Assembly: GCA_017442315.1 (NCBI GenBank)
Contig: JAFRZX010000004.1
Location: 1 to 64,000, forward strand
DNA from: Bacteroidales bacterium
GTDB lineage: Bacteria > Bacteroidota > Bacteroidia > Bacteroidales > UBA932
Length of the DNA stretch: 64,000 nucleotides
Direction of reading: 5' to 3'
The position numbers were made by a program, and so were the translations under genes. Of this stretch, positions 42,820-50,825 are shown one piece after another; within the stretch, counting starts at the first letter, position 1; each line of letters begins with the position of its first letter. Below the pieces are notes generated by a model. That model was not told where the DNA came from. It was given only the letters and a program-made list of their open reading frames with translations, and made no database searches.

Positions 42820-43508
42820 TGCAACATTTGTTTGATTGCTGTGTCTACAACTGCCTGGATCTTGGCAAAAATCGATCCCGGAGGAAGCATCTGGCCATAT
42901 TCGTCAGAGCAGTCGATCCTTATGAATCTGGGGTCCAGTTCGCATTGCTTCCTGTAGATGTCGCGTACGCGCCTTTGAAAATCGATATCCGCTTCGTGTA
43001 TATCCTGTCCGCCTTCAAGGTATTCCCGGTCTGCACCTCTCCTCTGACTTTGCAGTCTGGACTCCACAAATCCGATAGGAACGTCAAGAAATATGTTCAG
43101 GTCCGGTTTCGGAAGCTCGAAATCACCATATTCCGTGCATATGATCCACTCTCTCAATCTTTCGGCCTCTTCTATGTTGCCGAGCTTGGCGCATTGGTAT
43201 GCAATATTGGAATATACGTACCGGTCCAGAAGGACATTGCATCCCTCTGCCAGTTTTTTCTTGATGACAGGTGCAGCACCATGCCTGTCTTCGGCAAACA
43301 GCAATGCCACCAGCTGCGGGTGGACCGTTTCATTTGATCCGAAATCTCCTCTAAGAAAACGGCTTATGAGATCTCCGTAGACGGGAGCATCATATCGCGG
43401 GAAATGAATGTATTCGAGTTTGCCGGAGGCCTCTTCAAGATATTTTTTAAGCTTCTTTACCTGTGTGGATTTGCCGGCTCCATCCAGACCTTCTAAAACA
43501 ACAAGCAT
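42816..43508 (-). CDS. tmk: Thymidylate kinase
   Basis: A 230-residue dTMP kinase, making dTDP for DNA synthesis. The P-loop LEGLDGAGKSTQVKKL opens the protein; the DR(Y/H) motif is LLDRYVYSNIAYQ, and the lid region RRGADREYLEGG follows. The length is slightly above that of E. coli Tmk. It is the first gene of a two-gene unit with the DoxX/MauE-like gene, overlapping by four bases. Confidence 0.96.
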   Translation of the reverse strand: MLVVLEGLDGAGKSTQVKKLKKYLEEASGKLEYIHFPRYDAPVYGDLISRFLRGDFGSNETVHPQLVALLFAEDRHGAAPVIKKKLAEGCNVLLDRYVYSNIAYQCAKLGNIEEAERLREWIICTEYGDFELPKPDLNIFLDVPIGFVESRLQSQRRGADREYLEGGQDIHEADIDFQRRVRDIYRKQCELDPRFIRIDCSDEYGQMLPPGSIFAKIQAVVDTAIKQMLQ

Positions 43509-43529
43509 AGGGTTACAATTTGAAAGTCA

Positions 43530-43537
43530 CAAAGATA
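43530..43537 (-). promoter_or_regulatory. -7 box for tmk
   Basis: Reads TATCTTTG on the minus strand, 21 bases before the tmk ATG. No TTG at the expected distance. It is back-to-back with the tlpA-like promoter at 43565-43595. Confidence 0.45.
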
Positions 43538-43564
43538 ATAAAATACTTTTTCACAGAAAAAATA

Positions 43565-43595
43565 TTGATTTAAAAAATATTATTACGTACTTTTG
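43565..43595 (+). promoter_or_regulatory. Promoter of the TlpA-DUF6029-Omp28 operon
   Basis: TTG at 43565-43567 and TACTTTTG at 43588-43595 are separated by 20 bases, an exact consensus. The leader to the first ATG is about 22-25 bases. No further consensus promoter was found before the end of the seven-gene unit at 53.67 kb. Confidence 0.75.
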
Positions 43596-43624
43596 CCGGT
43601 TCGTACCATTAATTTAGAAATGTA

Positions 43625-44116
43625 ATGAAAATGAGAACATTCCTATTGAGTATCGCACTCTTTATCACTGTAGCGGCAGCTGCTCAGATCCCTTCTGTAA
43701 CTGTTGAGAACGCAAAAGGAGAAACTTTCAATACGAAAGTGCTTCTTGAAGAAGGTACTCCTATGATCGTATCCTTCTGGTCAACATCATGCAAACCATG
43801 CATCCGCGAACTGGATGCGGTATATGATGCACTTCCTGATTGGCAGGAGGAGGCTTCTTTCCGCGTAGTTGCGGTGTCTACGGATGACAGCCGCCTGATG
43901 GCTAAAGCAAAGTCTTTTGCGGAAGGACGTGGCTGGGGCGAGGATTTTACGCTTCTGTTTGATAAGAATCAGGATTTCATGAGAGCAATGAACGTATCTG
44001 TGGTTCCTCACGTGTTTGTTGTTGATGGAAACGGTAAGATAGTCTATTCCCATACTTCTTATGTACCGGGAAATGAACTTGAACTGTTTGAGGCGGTAAA
44101 GAAATGTTCAAAATAA
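43625..44116 (+). CDS. TlpA-like thioredoxin family protein
   Basis: A 163-residue exported thioredoxin of the TlpA/ResA type. It has a cleavable signal peptide (residues 1-21, ending VAAAAQ), and the active site Cys56-Lys-Pro-Cys59 in VSFWSTSCKPCIREL. A cis-Pro loop VSVVPHVFVVDGNG lies near residue 130. CKPC is typical of reducing thioredoxins of this group. It heads a seven-gene operon whose later products carry further CxxC motifs, so it may service them in the periplasm. The gap to the next gene is 13 bases. Confidence 0.9.
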   Translation: MKMRTFLLSIALFITVAAAAQIPSVTVENAKGETFNTKVLLEEGTPMIVSFWSTSCKPCIRELDAVYDALPDWQEEASFRVVAVSTDDSRLMAKAKSFAEGRGWGEDFTLLFDKNQDFMRAMNVSVVPHVFVVDGNGKIVYSHTSYVPGNELELFEAVKKCSK

Positions 44117-44129
44117 TGGATGACGACTT

Positions 44130-45773
44130 ATGAAAAAAGTTATTCTTCTTTTGGGATTGGTCGTCTTTGGTCATGTATTGGCAGCTCAGACGGATAAAGG
44201 TTATCTTACAGGAAGCCTGGAGTCTAACAGCTATTATTATATGGATGACAAGAAGACGGGTGCATTCATCGGTGATACGGACCCGTTTGCAACAGCCAAT
44301 TATCTGAAGCTGGACTATTATAAGGGACGTTTTTCAGCCGGCATGCAGCTGGAAGGTCATCTGCCTGCAGTGCTGGACCTGCGTCCGTATCTTCATGGAT
44401 TCAACCTGGGAAACATCTATGCCACATGGCAGGATGATGATTTCTCCGTAACAGCAGGAACATTCTATGAGCAGTTTGGAAGCGGACTTCTTTTCCGCAG
44501 CTGGGAGGATCGTGCCCTTGGACTGAATAATGCCGTAATCGGAGCTCGTTTTACCTATAATTACAAGGATATCGTTTCTTTCAAGGCCCTGTGGGGACTT
44601 CCTCGCCTTGGCATGGGAATCTTTACAAGTAACGTCCAGAGAGAACTTTATCCGACCAATAAGGATACTCAGGTGCGCGGAGCAGATGTCAGTTTTGCCA
44701 TTTCCAATCTTGTCGGCTGGACAGATCTTTATCTTGCAATCGAAGCATCCGGGCTCAACAGGTATGAACCGGACCTGTCTCCTGATTATGTGGAACTTGG
44801 AGGAAAATCCAGCACATTCGGATGGTCAGGACGTCTGAACTTCGAGTGCAGCGGATTCTTTGCCAAGGCCGAATATGTGGATGCGGGCAACAAATACCAT
44901 TCTGATGGAGCTGGTGAATATTTCATCAAGAAGGGTAATGCTCAGCTCATAGATTTCGGGTATAACGGCAAGGGATTGGGTGTCACAGTCACAGGACGCC
45001 GTCTTGAGTGGATGAGGTCGGAGATCCTTACCGGAAACAATTCGCCTTTGAATATGATGAATTATGTGCCGGCTCTCTGTACCCAGTATACCTACATGCT
45101 TACCAATCTTCATCCATACAGTTCCCAGGTGGGAGAATATCTGGGTGGTTTCATGAACAGCGGTGAAATCGGAGGACAGATTGATGCTTTCTACAATTTC
45201 AGACGCGGTACAGCCTTAGGAGGTAAGCGCGGTATGAAGATACATGCGAATTTCTCTACTTATTACACTATTGATGAAGAAGGTACGTACAAGGCTGGTG
45301 CGCTTGTGTTCCGTGATTTCAGCTTTGATATAGAAAAGCAGTGGAACAAGAAATTCAAGACAATGCTCCTCTATTCTCATCAGGAGTATAACAGTTCCAA
45401 GCCTGCAGGATCTCTCAATGAGATGATTAATCAGGATATATTCGTTCTGGACATGCTTTACAAGTATACAGATCGTTTTTCTACTCGTCTGGAACTCCAG
45501 TATCTCCTTACCAAGGATGATGACAAAGACTGGATGGCAGCCCTTCTTGAGGTTAATTTCGCACCACGTTGGAGCCTTTTCGTAAGCGATATGTTCAATC
45601 ATGGAAGTACCAAGGTGCATTATTATAATGCGGGTGTAAGCTATACCAAGTCGCGCACGCGTCTGGCTTTGGGATATGGACGGTTTAAAGGTGGATTCAT
45701 CTGCTCCGGAGGTGTTTGCCGTGAGATCTCTCCATATACAGGAGCCAATCTTACCCTTACCACTTCATTCTGA
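44130..45773 (+). CDS. DUF6029 family outer-membrane barrel protein
   Basis: A 547-residue exported protein with a signal peptide (residues 1-19, ending VLAAQ) and continuous amphipathic beta strands through the C-terminus (YTGANLTLTTSF, ending in Phe as outer-membrane barrels do). Features such as GFNLGNIYATWQDDDFSVTAGTFYEQFGSGLLFRSWEDRALGLNN mark the DUF6029 family of Bacteroidota. Its function is not known. It sits between the TlpA-like gene and three Omp28-like genes and overlaps the next gene by one base (TGATG). Confidence 0.85.
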   Translation: MKKVILLLGLVVFGHVLAAQTDKGYLTGSLESNSYYYMDDKKTGAFIGDTDPFATANYLKLDYYKGRFSAGMQLEGHLPAVLDLRPYLHGFNLGNIYATWQDDDFSVTAGTFYEQFGSGLLFRSWEDRALGLNNAVIGARFTYNYKDIVSFKALWGLPRLGMGIFTSNVQRELYPTNKDTQVRGADVSFAISNLVGWTDLYLAIEASGLNRYEPDLSPDYVELGGKSSTFGWSGRLNFECSGFFAKAEYVDAGNKYHSDGAGEYFIKKGNAQLIDFGYNGKGLGVTVTGRRLEWMRSEILTGNNSPLNMMNYVPALCTQYTYMLTNLHPYSSQVGEYLGGFMNSGEIGGQIDAFYNFRRGTALGGKRGMKIHANFSTYYTIDEEGTYKAGALVFRDFSFDIEKQWNKKFKTMLLYSHQEYNSSKPAGSLNEMINQDIFVLDMLYKYTDRFSTRLELQYLLTKDDDKDWMAALLEVNFAPRWSLFVSDMFNHGSTKVHYYNAGVSYTKSRTRLALGYGRFKGGFICSGGVCREISPYTGANLTLTTSF

Positions 45774-46849
45774 TGAATATGATGAGACAGCGGTTTTATA
45801 TGATTGCATTCATGATGACCATTATGGTATCATGTGAATCTCCCGTTTCTGATAGCCTAGCGGAGGATGGTTACACTATCAGTGCCGACAAGACGGTCAT
45901 ACAGGCCGACGGTAAGGATATGGCTCTTTTCACTATAAAGGATCCGTCCGGAAAGATTGTTTCTACAGATTCGGAAACCGGTGTCATATATTTTGAGAAT
46001 GTAAAGACGGGCAAAAGATTGCCTCGACGTTCAAAAGGCTTTGTGTCTATGGATAACGGCGAGTATGAATTTGTCGGAATATACAGAGGAACTTATACTT
46101 CCAATACTGTCAGGATAAGTGCGGTAAACAGAGGAAAATACGAGAAATTTCACCGAAATGTAGCTATTTTCAAGCTTACAGGAGCCTGGTGTCCTGCATG
46201 TCCGGGAATGACGGAAGCCCTGCATGATCTGGAAGATGATGTGCGGAAACATGTTGTGGTTCTGGCATGCCATTATAACGATATCTATTCGGCTCCAGGA
46301 TTGGGGGAGGCCTTGAGTGTTGATTTCGATAATAACTCTTTTCCGGCAAATGTCTATGATCTGTATATGCTTGACCGTTCTGTCACAGATATCGCATCCA
46401 TTGTTAATGAGCGTCGTGCAGACAGTCCGGCTACATGCGGGATCCGGATTTCCGGATTCGGATGCATCGATGGTAATCTCAGGGTAGATGCGGCCCTGAC
46501 ATCATCGGAAGGAGGCAGCTATGATCTTGCATGTGCAATACTGAAGGATAATAACTACCTTGCCTATGACGGCAGGACTTCATATGCCCCGGACGGATAT
46601 TATCACGATATTGTGTGGGCTGCTAGTGAGAATGTAAGGGCTTTCAAGGGGAGTACGTCAGTGACTTTGGAAAAGGACGGACAGATGGAAAGGACATTTA
46701 CTTTTGCCTATGGCGGTAATGATGCCATGCTTGATGATCTGAAGGCTGTTGTCTTTGCCCATAGAAAGGATGCTGATGGAGGGACATCAGTCGACAATGC
46801 CGTCCTATGCTGTTTTGGGGAAACAAAGGATTATATATACAATGAATAG
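45773..46849 (+). CDS. Omp28-related lipoprotein with CPACP motif
   Basis: A 358-residue Omp28-like lipoprotein (lipid Cys21 in IMVSCESP). Its N-terminal Ig-like domain (about residues 33-118, ending TYTSNTVRISAVN) resembles that of the protein encoded at 40453. The thioredoxin-like domain follows, with Cys140 and Cys143 in GAWCPACPGM and a NNSFPANVYD cis-Pro-like loop. The C-terminal domain is beta-rich. The gene begins in the stop codon of DUF6029 and overlaps the next Omp28-like gene by eight bases. Confidence 0.86.
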   Translation: MNMMRQRFYMIAFMMTIMVSCESPVSDSLAEDGYTISADKTVIQADGKDMALFTIKDPSGKIVSTDSETGVIYFENVKTGKRLPRRSKGFVSMDNGEYEFVGIYRGTYTSNTVRISAVNRGKYEKFHRNVAIFKLTGAWCPACPGMTEALHDLEDDVRKHVVVLACHYNDIYSAPGLGEALSVDFDNNSFPANVYDLYMLDRSVTDIASIVNERRADSPATCGIRISGFGCIDGNLRVDAALTSSEGGSYDLACAILKDNNYLAYDGRTSYAPDGYYHDIVWAASENVRAFKGSTSVTLEKDGQMERTFTFAYGGNDAMLDDLKAVVFAHRKDADGGTSVDNAVLCCFGETKDYIYNE

Positions 46850-47702
46850 ATTGTTGTTGCATATAGCGTCTTTGCTGACCTTGATTTTTCTTGTCTCATG
46901 CAGCGGCAAGGAAGATGCGAAGTCTGCTGAAGATGTGCAGCAGGGACAGACAGCACCGGTAGGGCAGAAGAATTATGTGCAGAAGGTTTTAGGCTTGCAG
47001 TTCACCTCAGCTTATTGTCAGGCTTGTCCGGGTCTTGCATCTTCATTGAAAGAGGCAGAAGAACTGATGCCGGGAGTCTTGGTTCCGATATCTTTTCATC
47101 TGGACTACAATGATATGTCGGATCCGATGGCAGTTTCGGCATCTTCAACATTGATGAGAAAGTACGGATTCAATGTACTTCCTTATTTTGTAATCAACTT
47201 CAGGGATGGAGAGATCGGTGTCGGTACGGATGTCGATTCGGTGCTGGAGGCTGTCCGGTATGAACTGGAACAATGGCCGGTAGAATGTGGAGTTGCCGTG
47301 AAGTCTGAATATGATGCTCAGAACGGCAAGGTGACCGTGACTGTCAGAGTGGCTTCCAATGTAGAAGGCCGTTATCGTTGCAATGCATTCCTCGTTGAAG
47401 ACGGCATAGATTACCTTCAGGTCGGGGCAGCGGACGGAGAGGCATATCTCCATGATAACGTTGTAAGGAAGATGATGTCTGTCAGCATCGAAGGCAGCAA
47501 TCTGGGCTCCGGTCTTGCTCTTGAAGCAGGAACCGAATACCCGTTGACTTTCTCGTCCCAGCTGGACCCGTCCTGGAATCCCGATGCGATGAGAGTCGTA
47601 GCTGTTGCAATGGCAACAGAAGACCAAGGACGTACATATTATTGTGCAAATGTCAACTCCTGTGCGTTGCAGGATGGGGAATCAGATTATTTGACGGAAT
47701 AA
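46842..47702 (+). CDS. Omp28-related lipoprotein with CQACP motif
   Basis: A 286-residue lipoprotein (lipobox FLVSC, Cys20, then SGKEDAKSAED). It lacks the Ig-like domain: the thioredoxin-like part begins at about residue 45, with Cys59 and Cys62 in SAYCQACPGL and the NVLPYFVINF cis-Pro loop. The C-terminal beta domain contains RYRCNAFLVED and QLDPSWN, which recur in the two other Omp28-like proteins here. The frame opens 31 codons earlier, inside the previous gene, but only the ATG at 46842 gives a signal peptide. Confidence 0.85.
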   Translation: MNRLLLHIASLLTLIFLVSCSGKEDAKSAEDVQQGQTAPVGQKNYVQKVLGLQFTSAYCQACPGLASSLKEAEELMPGVLVPISFHLDYNDMSDPMAVSASSTLMRKYGFNVLPYFVINFRDGEIGVGTDVDSVLEAVRYELEQWPVECGVAVKSEYDAQNGKVTVTVRVASNVEGRYRCNAFLVEDGIDYLQVGAADGEAYLHDNVVRKMMSVSIEGSNLGSGLALEAGTEYPLTFSSQLDPSWNPDAMRVVAVAMATEDQGRTYYCANVNSCALQDGESDYLTE

Positions 47703-47705
47703 GTG

Positions 47706-48566
47706 ATGATGAAAAGAATTGTATCCATATTGATTGTCTCAGCATTGACGGTTTATGCATGTTCGGATGATGTTGCTCTGGAGACCTTGCAAGATCCTTC
47801 TGGGACTCAGGAGATTGTGATTGCTGATGTACCTGAGGATTTTGAATCGGCATACCAGAAGCAGGTAGCTGTATGGGATTTTACAGGTGCTTCCTGTGTA
47901 TATTGTCCTGACGGATATTCCAAGATAAACTCCTATCTGACCATTATGGGGTATAAGGAAATAATCCATCCTATGGCTTTCCACTCGAAGGCTCAGGGAA
48001 GTGGTGACCTGGCATTGGAAGAGACCGACCAGATTCATCAGGCATTCAGACTGACTTCATATCCGGCTTTTGTGACAGATATGCTCTATTCAGGCGGACT
48101 TGGAAACGACAGCAATGAATTCGCCGAAAGCATAGAGGATAATTTCATAGATAATATATGTCATTGCGGTGTGGCTGTTTCTTCAAGAGTAGATGGCACA
48201 ACTGCTTCGGTGACAGTAAAGGTCCTGTCTGAGTGGACTTCAGAGTATAGGGTGGCTCTGTATGTGGTGGAAGATGCTGTCAGATATCCTCAGCTTACAG
48301 CTGCTGGAGTGGATGAGAATTATATCCATCGTCATGTAGTCAGACGCATAGTGTCATCCTCATACAAGGGAGATTCAATGAGTGAAAACGGTGCTGTCAT
48401 CAATGCCGGAGAGGAAAAGACCAAGGTCTATGAAATAAGTCTCGACAGCAGGTGGAACCTTACAAACACATCCGTATATGCTCTTGTCATAGGTAAGGAC
48501 GGATATGTCAATAATATGAATATATGCTCTGTTTCAGACGGAGATTCTGGATATAAAATGAAATAA
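47706..48566 (+). CDS. Omp28-related lipoprotein with CVYCP motif
   Basis: A 286-residue lipoprotein (lipobox TVYAC, Cys19). CSDD follows the lipidation site, like a Bacteroidota lipoprotein surface-export signal. The thioredoxin-like domain has Cys64 and Cys67 in GASCVYCPDGY and a TSYPAFVTDM cis-Pro loop. Its C-terminal beta domain includes YRVALYVVEDAVRYPQ and SLDSRWN. ATGs at 47706 and 47709 and a GTG at 47703 are all possible starts. The next gene follows after one base. Confidence 0.85.
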   Translation: MMKRIVSILIVSALTVYACSDDVALETLQDPSGTQEIVIADVPEDFESAYQKQVAVWDFTGASCVYCPDGYSKINSYLTIMGYKEIIHPMAFHSKAQGSGDLALEETDQIHQAFRLTSYPAFVTDMLYSGGLGNDSNEFAESIEDNFIDNICHCGVAVSSRVDGTTASVTVKVLSEWTSEYRVALYVVEDAVRYPQLTAAGVDENYIHRHVVRRIVSSSYKGDSMSENGAVINAGEEKTKVYEISLDSRWNLTNTSVYALVIGKDGYVNNMNICSVSDGDSGYKMK

Positions 48567-48567
48567 A

Positions 48568-50784
48568 ATGAAAAAGCTTTGCTTATATCTGTCAGTTTTG
48601 TCCGCTGCTTTTGTGTTTTTTGCATGTAGCAGACCGGAAGTACCGGAAAACGGAGGTGAAGAAGTTGCCGGTCCGGTTGTCGACTATCCTGATACGATCC
48701 TTGTTGAAGGAGATTATCCTGTACCGCATCCCAGAATACCGATGCTTGTTCATGACGGAAAATACAATGCATCTGCTGACGGAGTGTCAGTGGAGGTTAC
48801 GGAAGTGGAGGACAAGAACATCACGTTCGTATGTCGGCCAGGATCCAATATTGAATCTTATGCTGTCAATGTCTATCCTCTGAGTCTGCTGTATAACATG
48901 CTTATGGACAACGGTGCATTGGATACGGACGTCGCCACTGTTGAGGATCTTATCCTTCAGATAATGTTCGGAAGCTCTTTGTCCGGGTATGCGTTCAATA
49001 AGGAATCCCTGGATGCATCATGGGACGAGATGGAGTTTGATTGGATGAATACCGAATATTCTGCATACCTTGGTATTGTTCCGGATGCGCAGTATATAAT
49101 TGCTGTGGCTGCCTCATATGATGATGTCCCAGGCATGACGAATGTGGGTGAATTGACATTGGTGTATGTTGAATCCGGTTCTCAGGAACTTGTCGGTGAT
49201 CCTAAAGTGGATATTCAGGTTCTTACAGGCTATACGGCCTTCCGTGTCAATCATTTCCCTAATTCCGATTGTGCCGGATTCTATTACTTCGGTACAGATA
49301 CCTATCAGGTTGAAGAATATGTAGAGATATTCGGTGACAGAATGTTCCGTGACTTCATCCGTCATTGCAGCTCTCCAAATATCCCTGTTGATGCAGCGGC
49401 AACAGACCGGCACTCATATAAATATGAGTTTCCAGGACTTCCGGATCCTGATCATTCATTCATCACAGTCGCTGTGGCTGTGGACGTGAACGGTACTCCG
49501 GAAAAAGGTTATGGCAAGGAGATATTTACCGTCAAGGCTACACCAGGTGATGCAGATCCTGCCGAACTGTCTTATGGCATAAAGGAGGTTGGAGCCAGCT
49601 ATGCCATATATGAGATGAATCTTGAGGCTTCGTGTGAAGTGGGCTTCCACCGTGTAATGACCAGACACCAGGCCGATTCTATAAAGAATGACTGCTCGCC
49701 AGAGCAGCAGGAAGCATTTGCAAAAGCTCTTTCCAAAGGAGGATGGGCAACCGTCAATGAGAATTATGGAATGGATCCGGATGCCGGACTGCTGACGGGA
49801 TCATCTTTCGTGTCGACCATGACGGATATATCTCTTGAGCCTGAAACAGAGTATGTCATCGTATATGTCGGGCGCAACTATTATATGAGTATCAGTGACC
49901 TGCACTTCAGCGAGCCTTTTACCACCAAGGCCAGAGTTCTGGATGCTCCGCAGTCATGTCTGGCTGACTTCAAGTTCTCATTTTCGGATGCGACCCGTAC
50001 TTCGGTCACCTTTGATTTCCAGTATGATCCGTTCAATACAGCCAAATTCTATTTCATTGCCAATGAATATATAGAGTTTGCATATGATCCTTGGCTTCCG
50101 GCAAAGGATGCTTCGCGTGAGGAATGGATGCATTTCTTCTTCGGAAAATGGCCTGATGATTTTGATGTCAGCGGGGTTTCAGCTGAAAATCTTGAAAAAG
50201 GGGATCCTCGTCTGATAATGGTATGGGAGGCAGATGATCCATCCGGTCATGAAGTCTATAATCTCCCTGGTTTCGGCCCTGGGGAATATGTGGAGTATGC
50301 GTTGGTTGCCGAGGATAAGAATGGAGTCGTAAGCGAAGTCCTGTTTGCAGACGTAACCACAACAGAAGTCATTCCGGGACCGGATCCGCAAGTACATCTC
50401 GATTACGTGTTTGATAGTGTCCTGAGTGTCTGGACTGTCACGATCAAGGCCGGTAAGGATACGGGTAAGATGAGATATGTGGTGAGTGATGACAGTGCCT
50501 TTGCGCTTAATTATTTCCTGAGTGAGACCAATTACAATTACTACCGCGATAAGGAATATTACCAGAAATGGTATACATATGTCTCACAGCAGGGATTGCC
50601 GACAGATAGTGAATCCATTGTCATTCATACTGAGCCTGGCCAGAACTGCGTGGCTGGAGTTGTCGGATTCGGAATGGATGGAATAGATGAAGTCATTACT
50701 CCTCTCAACTATATAGTGCTTACAGCAGATGGAAGAGCATTGAAGATCAGTGATATATTTCCGAATTACGTAGAACAATTATAA
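48568..50784 (+). CDS. Large surface lipoprotein, Fn3/Ig-like modules (738 aa)
   Basis: No named family is recognised with confidence. The protein has a lipoprotein signal (VFFACSRPE, Cys20) and about five beta-rich modules. Several end in a stretch such as LEPETEYVIVYVGRN or PGPGEYVEYALVAEDKNG, which is the closing half of a fibronectin-III-like module. Long helical inserts occur between strands (SPEQQEAFAKALSKGGWATVN, FLSETNYNYYRDKEYYQKWY). The same style is seen in the 902-aa and 946-aa proteins of this region. It is probably anchored in the outer membrane and surface-exposed. Confidence 0.78.
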   Translation: MKKLCLYLSVLSAAFVFFACSRPEVPENGGEEVAGPVVDYPDTILVEGDYPVPHPRIPMLVHDGKYNASADGVSVEVTEVEDKNITFVCRPGSNIESYAVNVYPLSLLYNMLMDNGALDTDVATVEDLILQIMFGSSLSGYAFNKESLDASWDEMEFDWMNTEYSAYLGIVPDAQYIIAVAASYDDVPGMTNVGELTLVYVESGSQELVGDPKVDIQVLTGYTAFRVNHFPNSDCAGFYYFGTDTYQVEEYVEIFGDRMFRDFIRHCSSPNIPVDAAATDRHSYKYEFPGLPDPDHSFITVAVAVDVNGTPEKGYGKEIFTVKATPGDADPAELSYGIKEVGASYAIYEMNLEASCEVGFHRVMTRHQADSIKNDCSPEQQEAFAKALSKGGWATVNENYGMDPDAGLLTGSSFVSTMTDISLEPETEYVIVYVGRNYYMSISDLHFSEPFTTKARVLDAPQSCLADFKFSFSDATRTSVTFDFQYDPFNTAKFYFIANEYIEFAYDPWLPAKDASREEWMHFFFGKWPDDFDVSGVSAENLEKGDPRLIMVWEADDPSGHEVYNLPGFGPGEYVEYALVAEDKNGVVSEVLFADVTTTEVIPGPDPQVHLDYVFDSVLSVWTVTIKAGKDTGKMRYVVSDDSAFALNYFLSETNYNYYRDKEYYQKWYTYVSQQGLPTDSESIVIHTEPGQNCVAGVVGFGMDGIDEVITPLNYIVLTADGRALKISDIFPNYVEQL

Positions 50785-50825
50785 TTTCTATAACTTATTT
50801 ATTAACCCTTTAAATTATTAGTGTT

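Noticed and set aside
50785-50825. Separate promoter for the 946-aa lipoprotein gene
   Set aside because: The 41-base gap has no TAnnTTTG match and no hairpin, so co-transcription with the gene before it is the simpler reading.
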